The notes under the pieces were generated by a model that had not been told where the DNA came from, did no database searches, and worked only from the letters and a program-made list of their open reading frames with translations. Of a DNA stretch of 64,000 nt, positions 52,371 to 59,387 are shown piece after piece (position 1 is the first letter of the stretch; each line of letters begins with the position of its first letter). Location of the stretch: contig NZ_BMPJ01000008.1 in the NCBI RefSeq assembly GCF_014647535.1, positions 1-64,000 on the forward strand. The letters are read 5' to 3'. This DNA is from Thermus composti. Lineage in GTDB: Bacteria > Deinococcota > Deinococci > Deinococcales > Thermaceae. The position numbers and the translations under genes were made by a program.

Positions 52371-53063
52371 CTACCCCCGCCCCAAAAGAAGGAGCCAGAC
52401 GAGGCTTAGAAAGACCAGCACCCTAAGGGCCTTGCGCCGCAAGGAAAGGCGGGGGCGCCCCGCCCGCAGGGCCCCTTCCACCACCACCCCGGCGATGCCC
52501 AAGAGGATGAAGAGGTCCCCCGGGCTCACCACCTTCCTCAAGGGAGGCAGGGGGATGACGTCTCCCAGAAAGGGGAGGCGGGCCTTTTCGTCTAGAAGGG
52601 TATGGACCGCGTCCCCTTGGGTCCGGAGGAGGTCCGCGAACTCCCCGATGCCCGCCCGCTTTAGGGCCTCGGCGCTCACGGGCATGTGCCCCCCGTTGGC
52701 GAAGATGACCAGGGTGTTGAGAAGGAGGCCCAAAAGGACCGGGTAGAGGCTTTTGAAGTGGCGGTTCTGGTAAAGCCCGTAGCCCACCAGAAGGAGGACC
52801 AAAACCTTGGCCAAAGGCCCCGCCCAATGGGGTTGGAAAAGGCCCCGGTAGGTGCCGTAGGCTAACCCCCCCTCCAAGAGGGCGGCCAGGAGGAAGGCCC
52901 AGGGTGCCCGGAGGTCTATTCCTCCGAGGTCCTTGGGCCGGGCTCCGAGGGCGAGGGCGAGCCCGAGGCCGAAAAGAGCTGCGGCGAGGTAGAGCGTGAT
53001 ACCGATCCCCCCTTTGCTTCCAGGTAGGCTTGGCGGTCGCGCCAGATGGGGTTCTGCTCCCAC
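52371..53063 (-). CDS. DUF5317 family membrane protein
   Basis: Up to 230 residues with about five membrane helices and the segment [22 protein letters not shown], typical of DUF5317. The start is unclear: the conserved part begins at [13 protein letters not shown], near 53000. No ATG, GTG or TTG precedes it closely; the nearest is the GTG at 53063, well inside the HD-GYP gene. An ATC after AAAGGGGGG (53004-53006) is a possible rare start. The function is unknown. Confidence 0.7.
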   Translation of the reverse strand: MGAEPHLARPPSLPGSKGGIGITLYLAAALFGLGLALALGARPKDLGGIDLRAPWAFLLAALLEGGLAYGTYRGLFQPHWAGPLAKVLVLLLVGYGLYQNRHFKSLYPVLLGLLLNTLVIFANGGHMPVSAEALKRAGIGEFADLLRTQGDAVHTLLDEKARLPFLGDVIPLPPLRKVVSPGDLFILLGIAGVVVEGALRAGRPRLSLRRKALRVLVFLSLVWLLLLGRG

Positions 53064-54346
53064 AGGGCCTTGAAGATGGGGACAAGCTCCGGGTCAAACT
53101 GGTGCCCGGAAAGCTCCAGGATCTCCGCCAGGGCTTCCTCGGGGCTTTTGGCGGGGCGGTAGGGGCGGCCTGCGGTCATGGCCTCGTAGGCGTCGGCCAG
53201 GCCCACGATGCGGGCCTCCTCGGAGATCTTGTGCCCGGCCAGGCGCTTGGGGTAGCCCCGGCCGTCCCAGCGCTCGTGGTGGTGGAGGATGACGTTGTAA
53301 ACGAGGTTGCCAAAGGCCACCTTCCGGGCGGGGGAGAGGAGTTCCACGCCCCTTTGGGGGTGGCTTTGGATGAGGGCGAGCTCTTCCGGGGTGAGGTTTC
53401 CCGGCTTGAGGAGGACGGCTTCGGGGATGGCGATTTTGCCGATGTCGTGGAGCCTGGCCGCCCGGTAGATCTCCTGGGCCTTGGCCTCGTCCCCGTAGAA
53501 GGCCTTGGCCAGATCCCGGGAGATGTCCGCCACCCGCTCGGAGTGGAGGCGGGTCATGGGCTCCTTGGCCTCCAAGGCGTTCATAAGGAGCTCCAGGGTG
53601 GTGTCAAAGGCCTCTTCCAGGCGCACCTTCTCGTCCCAGTAGAAGCGGCTGTAGTAGAGGGGGATGAGGAAGAAGAGCACCGTCCAGCCCCCCCAGCCCG
53701 CAAGAAGCGGCGTCTCGTAGGCCCGGGCCAGGAAGAGGGCGAGGGGGGAAAGGAGGATGTAGCTGAGGGCTACCCACCCCATGTTTTTGCGCCATATTTC
53801 CCGGAGGGAGGTTTGGCTGTCCAGGTGAATGACGAAGGCAACCAGGCTGGTGTTAACGGCGAAGAAGGAGATGGAAGCCGCTGCCATGCCAACCCCGTCG
53901 CTCAGATCCCACCTCCCCAAGAAGAGGGGGTTTTCCTGAGCTAAGGTCCACACCAAGGCGGCTACGGCGGTTGCCAACCCGTCTTGAGAACGATTGAAGA
54001 GCACCTTGTACCATGTGTTTCTGTCCCATTGGGCTAGGAAGGCCACCAATGGAGCTACCCAAGGGGGGGTTAGGACTACTAGAGCCAGAGCGAAGAGAAA
54101 AAGCTGGCTCATGCTAGCGTTGAGGGGTAGCCGGACCTCTACCCTCACACTCCAGAAAATCAGCAAAGCCCAAAAAATCAGGTCCCAGAGCCCAAGTTGA
54201 AGGGGCCTGTCTTTGTACTGCCAGTACAACCAAAGCTCCAGGAGAACAAAGCCGAGGAAGGTGGCTAAAACAAACAGAAGCACCCGAACAGGGGGTACTT
54301 CTAAGGAGCTGGTCTGGACAGGTCCCTTAGATTCTTGGGACTCCAC
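52916..54346 (-). CDS. HD-GYP domain protein with membrane sensor
   Basis: 476 residues. N-terminal half: about eight membrane helices (20-235), no recognised ligand motif. C-terminal half: HD-GYP phosphodiesterase domain with HSERVADISRDLAKAF, LHDIGKIAIPEAVLLKPG, VILHHERWDGRGYPKRL, GLADAYEAMTAGRPYRPA; this predicts c-di-GMP (or related dinucleotide) hydrolysis. The last 35 residues are Ser/Pro-rich and overlap the DUF5317 frame, so the true stop may have been lost. The GTG at 54346 has TATTTT (minus strand, 54353-54358) six bases upstream. The 5' part is less GC-rich than its neighbours. Confidence 0.88.
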   Translation of the reverse strand: MESQESKGPVQTSSLEVPPVRVLLFVLATFLGFVLLELWLYWQYKDRPLQLGLWDLIFWALLIFWSVRVEVRLPLNASMSQLFLFALALVVLTPPWVAPLVAFLAQWDRNTWYKVLFNRSQDGLATAVAALVWTLAQENPLFLGRWDLSDGVGMAAASISFFAVNTSLVAFVIHLDSQTSLREIWRKNMGWVALSYILLSPLALFLARAYETPLLAGWGGWTVLFFLIPLYYSRFYWDEKVRLEEAFDTTLELLMNALEAKEPMTRLHSERVADISRDLAKAFYGDEAKAQEIYRAARLHDIGKIAIPEAVLLKPGNLTPEELALIQSHPQRGVELLSPARKVAFGNLVYNVILHHHERWDGRGYPKRLAGHKISEEARIVGLADAYEAMTAGRPYRPAKSPEEALAEILELSGHQFDPELVPIFKALWEQNPIWRDRQAYLEAKGGSVSRSTSPQLFSASGSPSPSEPGPRTSEE

Positions 54347-54370
54347 GTTACAAAAATAGCACACCTTTTG

Positions 54371-54403
54371 AAAATGAAAAAGCTGGCCAGGTTACTGGCC
54401 AGC
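54371..54403 (-). terminator. Strong intrinsic terminator of the small-peptide unit
   Basis: On the minus strand GCTGGCCAG-TAAC-CTGGCCAGC followed by TTTTTCATTTTC: a 9-bp perfect stem, 4-base loop and T-rich tail. It is the most canonical rho-independent terminator in the window. Confidence 0.92.
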
Positions 54404-54408
54404 CTCTT

Positions 54409-54498
54409 TTACTTCCAGTGAAAGCCAGCCCCAGCCGCGAGCCCGAGAGCGATCAGAGAGCCGAGCAGAACCAACACACGAGCGATCAGCTTCTTCAT
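54409..54498 (-). CDS. 29-residue membrane or exported peptide
   Basis: MKKLIARVLVLLGSLIALGL followed by AAGAGFHWK: basic start, one hydrophobic helix, short polar end. AGGAGGG lies six bases before the ATG at 54498; an alternative ATG is two codons upstream. The gene has its own consensus promoter and a strong terminator, giving a transcript of about 175 bases. No family known to me. It may be a small membrane protein, a signal peptide-like secreted peptide, or the ORF of a dual-function RNA. Confidence 0.7.
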   Translation of the reverse strand: MKKLIARVLVLLGSLIALGLAAGAGFHWK

Positions 54499-54554
54499 CT
54501 TCATCCCTCCTTTTCTTCCGCTTCCGGGGGGTCGGCCCCGTTTGCTTGTCTTTC

Positions 54555-54583
54555 ACTTTAGGGGGGGCTGGCAATACTGTCAA
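54555..54583 (-). promoter_or_regulatory. Consensus promoter of the 29-residue peptide
   Basis: On the minus strand TTGACA (54578-54583), exactly 17 bases, TAAAGT (54555-54560). A leader of about 50 bases follows up to the SD. Confidence 0.8.
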
Positions 54584-54920
54584 GAGGTGAAGAATAGGTA
54601 TGAGCACGGCAAAAATTGCATGTGCTTGCACAAGTTTTTGTAATTGATCAGGCTAGCATAGCCAGCTTAGCACCCTAAGGGCTAGCTGGCAAAGGGCTTA
54701 AGAGGGTTTAGCGGGAGGGATGGGCTTTGGGGAAAAAAGGGGCTACCCCGCAAGGGCGCGCGGGGAAGAAGGAAGCGGGATGAGGTGAGATGCGAGGACG
54801 CGCGGGCAATTTAGCAGCAAATTCAAGGGAAATACTTTTAGAATACTCGCCCCTGGAACCCCCATGGAATGCTCCTCGGAATACCGGTTCGGTTCCCACC
54901 TCCCTTAGGGGAGAGTTTAA
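54584..54920. other. Gene-free AT-richer stretch
   Basis: No coding region supported. Its base composition is clearly less GC-rich than the rest. It holds two inverted repeats: TGTGC-TT-GCACA near 54621-54632 with flanking T- and A-runs, and GCCAGCT (54661-54667) / AGCTGGC (54684-54690) with TAGC/GCTA inside. I looked for tmRNA, RNase P RNA and SRP RNA signatures and found none. It may hold regulatory sites for the divergent units or an unrecognised RNA. Confidence 0.4.
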
Positions 54921-54947
54921 CAAAAACCCCGCCCCGAAAGGGGCGGG
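54921..54947 (-). terminator. Terminator of the tRNA-Asp/Phe operon
   Basis: On the minus strand CCCGCCCC-TTTC-GGGGCGGG followed by GTTTTTGTT, directly after the CCA end of tRNA-Phe. Confidence 0.92.
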
Positions 54948-54951
54948 CGCT

Positions 54952-55027
54952 TGGTGCCGAGGGGCGGAATCGAACCGCCGACACTGCGATTTTCAGTCGC
55001 ATGCTCTACCAACTGAGCTACCTCGGC
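54952..55027 (-). tRNA. tRNA-Phe (anticodon GAA)
   Basis: 76 bases with encoded CCA. Acceptor GCCGAGG pairs with CCTCGGC. The anticodon arm reads GCGACT-GAA-AATCGC, the T-arm CGGCGG-TTCGATT-CCGCC, and the D-arm TAGCTCAGTTGGTAGAGCA. Second gene of a two-tRNA operon, one base after tRNA-Asp. Confidence 0.97.
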
Positions 55028-55028
55028 G

Positions 55029-55106
55029 TGGCGGCCCCGACGGGACTTGAACCCGCGATCTCCCACGTGACAGGCGGGCGTGTTGACCAGGCTACACCAC
55101 GGGGCC
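55029..55106 (-). tRNA. tRNA-Asp (anticodon GTC)
   Basis: 78 bases with encoded CCA. Acceptor GGCCCCG pairs with CGGGGCC, discriminator G as expected for Asp. The anticodon arm reads CCCGCCT-GTC-ACGTGGG, the T-arm GCGGG-TTCAAGT-CCCGT. First gene of the tRNA-Asp/tRNA-Phe operon. Confidence 0.97.
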
Positions 55107-55149
55107 TTGGGTTGTTGCCGGGTCGGGGGCGTCCGACCGGGCACTTAGG

Positions 55150-55178
55150 ATAATAGCCGGGGGAAGGAGAAGTGTCAA
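55150..55178 (-). promoter_or_regulatory. tRNA-Asp/Phe promoter
   Basis: On the minus strand TTGACA (55173-55178), exactly 17 bases, TATTAT (55150-55155). It overlaps the start region of the divergent small gene, whose GTG is at 55172. Confidence 0.88.
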
Positions 55179-55537
55179 GGTGGACCTGGAGCGAGGTCTT
55201 CGCCTTCCACCGCACGCGCAAGGGGATCGGGGAGCGAAGCCTTTTGGTGGATCGGGGGGAGTCGGGGTATAGGAACGCCTTTCTGCCCGATGGCCGCATC
55301 CTCTACATGGGGGAGGGCAAGCGGGGCCACCAGGAGCCTGTAGGGGGCAACCTGAGGCTTCTTCGTGCCCACCGGGAGGGCACGCCCCTTAGGGTCTTCC
55401 TCCGGGAAAGGCCCGGGGTGTGGCGGGATCTGGGGTGGTACCGGGTGGAGGGGTGGCGGTATGCGCTTCTTTCCGAGGAGGGCCGCTACGTCTACTGGTT
55501 CACCCTTGCGCCCGGTGGATGCGAAGGAGCCCTTTGA
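55172..55537 (+). CDS. Small protein resembling SRA/DUF3427-type DNA-reader domains
   Basis: 121 residues. GRILYMGEGKRGHQEPVGGN, RLLRAHREGTPLRVFLRE and RDLGWYRVEGW resemble the YTGEG...GN..L..H...G.PV..F pattern that I associate with SRA-like and DUF3427 modules at the ends of some HNH nucleases and helicases. These modules bind modified or backbone-altered DNA. No nuclease domain is attached. GTG start with AAGGAG two bases upstream, which is short spacing. Its 3' end overlaps the convergent coaX gene by 38 bases. The family call is from memory of the pattern. Confidence 0.6.
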   Translation: MSRWTWSEVFAFHRTRKGIGERSLLVDRGESGYRNAFLPDGRILYMGEGKRGHQEPVGGNLRLLRAHREGTPLRVFLRERPGVWRDLGWYRVEGWRYALLSEEGRYVYWFTLAPGGCEGAL

Positions 55538-56258
55538 GGGTGAGGTCCTCGTCCACCACGTCAAAGGAGGGGCAGAGGTCCTTGAGGGTCTCGGCGAACC
55601 CCCCCGTGGCGATGACCAAAGCCTCCCCGGCCTCCTCTTTAAAGCGGCGCACCATCCCTTCCACCAGGGCGGCGTAGCCCAGGACGAGCCCCGAGCGAAG
55701 GGCCTCGAGGGTGTTCTTGCCCACCACCCCCTTGGGGGGCACCAGGTCTATGCGGGGGAGCTTGGCGGTGCGGGCGGCGAGGGCGTCGGCGGCGGTCTGG
55801 GGGCCGATGGTGATGGCCCCGCCCAGGTAGCGGCCCGGGGCCTCCACCAGGTCAAAGGTGGTGGCGGTGCCGAAGTCCACCACGATGTAGCGGCCCGTGG
55901 GGCTCGGGTAGGCGAGGGCCCCCACGGCGTTCACCAGGCGGTCGGCCCCGGCTTCCTTGGGGTTTTCTATGAGGACCTCGAGCCCGGTGCTTTCGGCGTC
56001 CACCACCCGGGCCTTCACCCCAAAGAGCTTCTCTATGGCCCGCTTCATCTCCCGCTCCACCGGGGGGACCACGCTGGAGAGGAGGGCGGCCGTGGGCGGG
56101 GGGAGGCCCTCGAGGGCGAAGAGGTTCTTAAGGAGGACCCGGTACTCGCTTTCCATCCGCATCCGGTCGGTGTGGATGCGGAAGTGGGCGACGAGCTCCT
56201 CCCCGGCGAAGACCCCAAGGGCGGTGGAGGTGTTGCCGATGTCCACCGCAAGGAGCAT
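55500..56258 (-). CDS. coaX: Type III pantothenate kinase
   Basis: First step of CoA synthesis. 252 residues of the ASKHA fold: LLAVDIGNTSTALGVF (phosphate 1), GADRLVNAVGALA, YIVVDFGTATTFDLV (phosphate 2), GGAITIGPQTAADAL, and ATGGFAETL. Needs a monovalent cation and, unlike type I/II enzymes, is not feedback-inhibited by CoA. It directly follows the OsmC gene (no gap). Confidence 0.96.
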   Translation of the reverse strand: MLLAVDIGNTSTALGVFAGEELVAHFRIHTDRMRMESEYRVLLKNLFALEGLPPPTAALLSSVVPPVEREMKRAIEKLFGVKARVVDAESTGLEVLIENPKEAGADRLVNAVGALAYPSPTGRYIVVDFGTATTFDLVEAPGRYLGGAITIGPQTAADALAARTAKLPRIDLVPPKGVVGKNTLEALRSGLVLGYAALVEGMVRRFKEEAGEALVIATGGFAETLKDLCPSFDVVDEDLTLKGLLRIHRAQG

Positions 56259-56684
56259 CTAGCCTTCCCCTTCCTCCCCCTCCCAGGGCTCCAGGACCAC
56301 CCGGGTGGTGATCTCGGCGTTGAGGCTGGCGGAGACGGAGCAGTACTTGGTGTGGGAGAGGTGGACGGCCCTTTCCAGGGCCTCGAGAGTCACCCCCGGC
56401 CCCGAGGCGATGTGGGTCACGGTGATGCGGGTGTAGCGCCTGGGGTGGGTCTCGGCCCTTTCCCCCTCCACCTCCACCCGGTAGCGGGCCAGGGGCTGCT
56501 TCTTCTTGCGCATGATGTCCACCACGTCGTAAGCGGTGCAGGCCCCTAAGGCCATGAGGAGGAGTTCCATGGGGCGGGGGCCGGTGGCGGGCTGGTCCCC
56601 GTCAATCATCACCTTGTCCCCCTGCTCGTTCACGCCCAGGAAGCGGTGCCCCACGATCTGGTGAACCACGACCTTCTTCGTCAT
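56259..56684 (-). CDS. OsmC family protein
   Basis: 141 residues. The OsmC/Ohr fold pattern is present: PMELLLMALGACTAYDVVDI with the first Cys. The region of the expected second catalytic residue reads HTKYCSVSASL. Two cysteines (about residues 48 and 119) may form the peroxidatic pair that reduces organic hydroperoxides. TAAAAT (minus strand, 56692-56697) lies seven bases before the ATG, so it is leaderless. Upstream partner of coaX. Confidence 0.88.
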   Translation of the reverse strand: MTKKVVVHQIVGHRFLGVNEQGDKVMIDGDQPATGPRPMELLLMALGACTAYDVVDIMRKKKQPLARYRVEVEGERAETHPRRYTRITVTHIASGPGVTLEALERAVHLSHTKYCSVSASLNAEITTRVVLEPWEGEEGEG

Positions 56685-56733
56685 GAGCCGGATTTTACCA
56701 GGCCCTCATCCAAGGGACTAGAATGGGGCGTGG

Positions 56734-57819
56734 ATGCGCCTTATCGCCCTGGTTTTCGCCCTTTTTTGGAGCCTAGGCTACGCCTTTCCCCGAATTGGGG
56801 TCCACGAGGGCTTCACCCGGATCGTCTTTGACCTGCCCTCGGAGGAGGTGCGCCACACCCTAAAGCGGGGGGAGGACCTCCTCGAGGTGGTGCTTTTGGG
56901 CCTGAAGGCCCTGTCCAAGGAGGAGGTGGTGAACTCCAAGGAGGTGGCCTCCGTCCAGGTCCTCCCGGAAAAGGAGGGGGTCCGGGTCCTCATCCGCACC
57001 AAGGGGCCGGTGGAGGTCGCCCTTTCCCGCTACAAGGGCCCCGAGCGCCTGGTCCTGGACATAAGCCTCGCGTCCAAGGCCACCGCCCCTCCTCAGCCGC
57101 CGAAGTCCAAGCCCCCCGACCCCCCTAAGCCCGTGGTCCTCCTGGACCCGGGGCACGGGGGGGTGGACCCAGGGATGGTGGGCTACGTGGTGGAGAAGGA
57201 GGTGGTCTTGGACGTGGCCCTCCGCTTAAAGCGCCTCCTGGAGCGGGAGGGCATAGAGGTCCGCCTCACCCGGGACAAAGACGCCCACCTTTCCCCCGAC
57301 AAGCGGGAGGACCTCTCCCGGCGGGCGGCCATGGCGGATAGCTCCCGGGTGAACCTCTTCATCTCCATCCACGTGAACGCCACGCCCACCCACACCGCCC
57401 AGGGGGTGGAGGTCTACTACTTCGGCCGGGCCCAGGACCCCAGGGTCCTAGCCCAGGTGATCCGGGAAAACGGCGGCGGGGAGGTGGGCAGGCGGCTCAC
57501 GGAGGAGGCCCAGGGGGTGGCGGAACGGATCCTCACCGACATCGTGGCCCAGGCCAACCAGCGCTACAGCCAGCGCCTGGCGGAGACCCTGGGCCGCAAG
57601 CTCTCCCAGGCCACGGGAAGCCCCTACCGGGGGAGCTTCCCCGGCGACTTCTTCGTCCTCCGCTACGCCAAGGTGCCCGCCGTCCTGGTGGAGATCGGCT
57701 TCGGCGATCACCCTTCCGAGGGGCGGCGCCTCGCCCAGGCGGCCTACCGGGAAAAGGTGGCCCAGGGGCTTCTTTCCGGGATCCTGGCCTTTTTGGCCAA
57801 CGGGGCCTACGCCCGCTAA
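56734..57819 (+). CDS. N-acetylmuramoyl-L-alanine amidase with AMIN-like domain
   Basis: 361 residues: signal peptide (MRLIALVFALFWSLGYA), an AMIN-type beta domain (about 18-115; GFTRIVFDLPSEEVRHTL), a Pro/Lys linker (120-130), and an Amidase_3 zinc domain. The latter has DPGHGGVDPG (first His), EKEVVLDVALRL (Glu), SIHVNA (second His) and VEIGFGDHPSEG (catalytic Glu). It cleaves the peptide from the glycan in peptidoglycan, for cell separation or remodelling. TAGAAT (56719-56724) lies nine bases before the ATG. Convergent with the kinase gene, overlapping four bases. Confidence 0.93.
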   Translation: MRLIALVFALFWSLGYAFPRIGVHEGFTRIVFDLPSEEVRHTLKRGEDLLEVVLLGLKALSKEEVVNSKEVASVQVLPEKEGVRVLIRTKGPVEVALSRYKGPERLVLDISLASKATAPPQPPKSKPPDPPKPVVLLDPGHGGVDPGMVGYVVEKEVVLDVALRLKRLLEREGIEVRLTRDKDAHLSPDKREDLSRRAAMADSSRVNLFISIHVNATPTHTAQGVEVYYFGRAQDPRVLAQVIRENGGGEVGRRLTEEAQGVAERILTDIVAQANQRYSQRLAETLGRKLSQATGSPYRGSFPGDFFVLRYAKVPAVLVEIGFGDHPSEGRRLAQAAYREKVAQGLLSGILAFLANGAYAR

Positions 57820-58580
57820 AAGGGGAAGGCCTCTAGGGCCTCCTTCGCCGTGGGAAAGCGCTCTTTAGGGTTTTTGGCCAGGAGGCGGCGGAGGTAGGCC
57901 GCCTCCTCCTGAGCGAGGTGGGGCAGGGGCGGGGCCTCCTTCTTTAGGTGGCCCAGGAGGACCTCCTCGGGGCTTCCCACGAAGGGGTGTTCGCCGGAGA
58001 GGATCCAGTAGAGGATGACACCGGCGGCGTAGACGTCGGCCTCGGGGCCCGGGCTTTGCCCCAGGACCTGTTCCGGGGCCAGGTAGGGCAGGGTGCCCAG
58101 GCGCAAGGGGCGGCGAAAGGCCTCCCGGGCCGGGCCTGAGAGGTCAAAGTCCAGGAGCCTGGCCTCGTCGGTCCCCGCCACGATGATGTTTTCCGGCTTC
58201 ACGTCCCGGTGGACCAGGCCCTTCTCGTGCATGTGCCCCAGGGCCAAAAGGAGCTGGCGGAAGACGGCAAGGGCCCGCTCTTTCCCGGGGCGGCGGAGCA
58301 TCCAGCGGCCCATCTCCTCCCCTGGCGCGTAGGACAGGAGGAGGGCAGGGCCTTCCTCCAGGTCCAGGGCTTCCAGCACCGGGTTCAGGTTGGGGTGGGA
58401 AAGCTGCTTTCCCACCCAGAACTCCCGGTCCCGCCGGGCCTGGGTGCCCTGGGGGAAGACCTTGAGGGCGTAGGGGGCGCCGAAGGGGTCAAAGGCCAGG
58501 TAGACCCGGGCCAGGGCCCCGTGGGCCAGGGGCCGCACCACCCGGTAGCGGCCCGAGAGGGTTTTGCCCACCAGGCTCAC
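57816..58580 (-). CDS. Atypical Ser/Thr protein kinase
   Basis: 254 residues consisting of a kinase domain only. K40 (ALKVF), HRDVKPENI with catalytic D126 and N131, and LGTLPYLAPEQ are kept. The glycine loop is degenerate (LAHGALARVYLA), and the DFG motif reads D144-F145-D146. No membrane segment or sensor. GTG start with TATAGT (minus strand, 58588-58593) seven bases upstream; the longer open frame crosses the divergent promoter. Metal-binding D144 remains, so activity is possible. Confidence 0.88.
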   Translation of the reverse strand: MSLVGKTLSGRYRVVRPLAHGALARVYLAFDPFGAPYALKVFPQGTQARRDREFWVGKQLSHPNLNPVLEALDLEEGPALLLSYAPGEEMGRWMLRRPGKERALAVFRQLLLALGHMHEKGLVHRDVKPENIIVAGTDEARLLDFDLSGPAREAFRRPLRLGTLPYLAPEQVLGQSPGPEADVYAAGVILYWILSGEHPFVGSPEEVLLGHLKKEAPPLPHLAQEEAAYLRRLLAKNPKERFPTAKEALEAFPF

Positions 58581-58587
58581 CGCCCCC

Positions 58588-58616
58588 ACTATACCCTCAG
58601 AAAACCCGGGTACCAT
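58588..58616. promoter_or_regulatory. Divergent leaderless promoters, kinase / patatin
   Basis: TATAGT on the minus strand (58588-58593) and TACCAT on the plus strand (58611-58616), seven and six bases from their start codons, within a 42-base gap. Confidence 0.5.
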
Positions 58617-58622
58617 GGGCCC

Positions 58623-59387
58623 ATGCGCGGCCTCGTGCTTTCCGGAGGCGGGGCGAGGGGGTTTGCCCACATCGGCGCCCTGGAGGTCTTCGTGGAGGCG
58701 GGCCTGGACTTTGAGGTGGTGGCCGGGGCAAGCATGGGGGCCATCGTGGGGGCGCTTTTCGCCGCGGGGAAGAGCCCTCGGGAGATCCTGGAGCTCGCCC
58801 GGAACACCCCGTGGCTCGGGATCCTAGGCTTCTCCTGGCGGGAGGCCCTCTTCTCCCGGGGGCGGCTTAAGCGGTACCTCGCCGAACACCTGCCCCAGGA
58901 CTTCGCCGACCTCAAGCGCAAGCTCGTGGTCACGGCGGTGGAGGTGCGAAGCGGGCGGGTGGTCTACCTCTTCCAGGGCGACCTGGTGAGCGCGGTCTTG
59001 GCCTCGGCGGCCCACCCCCTCCTCCTCAGGCCGGTGTGGCGGGAGGGCCTCCTCCTCTTTGACGGCGGGGTCCTGGACAACCTGCCCGTGGACGCGGCCA
59101 GGTTCTTGGGGGCGGAGGAGGTCTGGGCCGTGGACGTGACCCCGGAGCGGAGCGTGGAAAAGCCCCCCGAGGGGGTTTTGGGTCTCGCCCTCAGGGCGGT
59201 GGACCTGATGCAGCACCACCTCACGGCAAGCCGCATGGCCCTTTACGCCCCCGAGGTCTACCTTAGGCCCGAGCTCGGGGAGGTGGCGGTGCAGGATTTC
59301 CTCCGCCTCGAGGAGGCGGTGGAGGCAGGAAGACAGGCTGCCAGGCGCCTTTTGGAAGGTAGAGAGGGTAGAGTGGGGGAGGTATGA
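58623..59387 (+). CDS. Patatin-like phospholipase
   Basis: 254 residues. Oxyanion loop SGGGARGFAHIGAL, nucleophile S37 in GASMGAIVGAL, and catalytic Asp D147 in FDGGVLDN form the Ser-Asp dyad of the RssA/YlbK group. Probably a cytosolic lipid acyl hydrolase. The ATG at 58623 follows TACCAT by six bases; the open frame upstream covers the opposite-strand kinase and is spurious. ATGA overlap with lepB. Confidence 0.93.
   Translation: MRGLVLSGGGARGFAHIGALEVFVEAGLDFEVVAGASMGAIVGALFAAGKSPREILELARNTPWLGILGFSWREALFSRGRLKRYLAEHLPQDFADLKRKLVVTAVEVRSGRVVYLFQGDLVSAVLASAAHPLLLRPVWREGLLLFDGGVLDNLPVDAARFLGAEEVWAVDVTPERSVEKPPEGVLGLALRAVDLMQHHLTASRMALYAPEVYLRPELGEVAVQDFLRLEEAVEAGRQAARRLLEGREGRVGEV

Noticed and set aside
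54584-54950. Possible tmRNA, RNase P RNA or SRP RNA in the gene-free stretch
   Set aside because: No tag-peptide region, no RNase P GAGGAAAGTCC-like core and no SRP GGAAGG/AGCA tetraloop arrangement seen.
54790-55153. Overlapping plus-strand frames with TGLEPAISHVTGG-type products
   Set aside because: These are translations across tRNA-Phe and tRNA-Asp, a familiar false-positive protein pattern.
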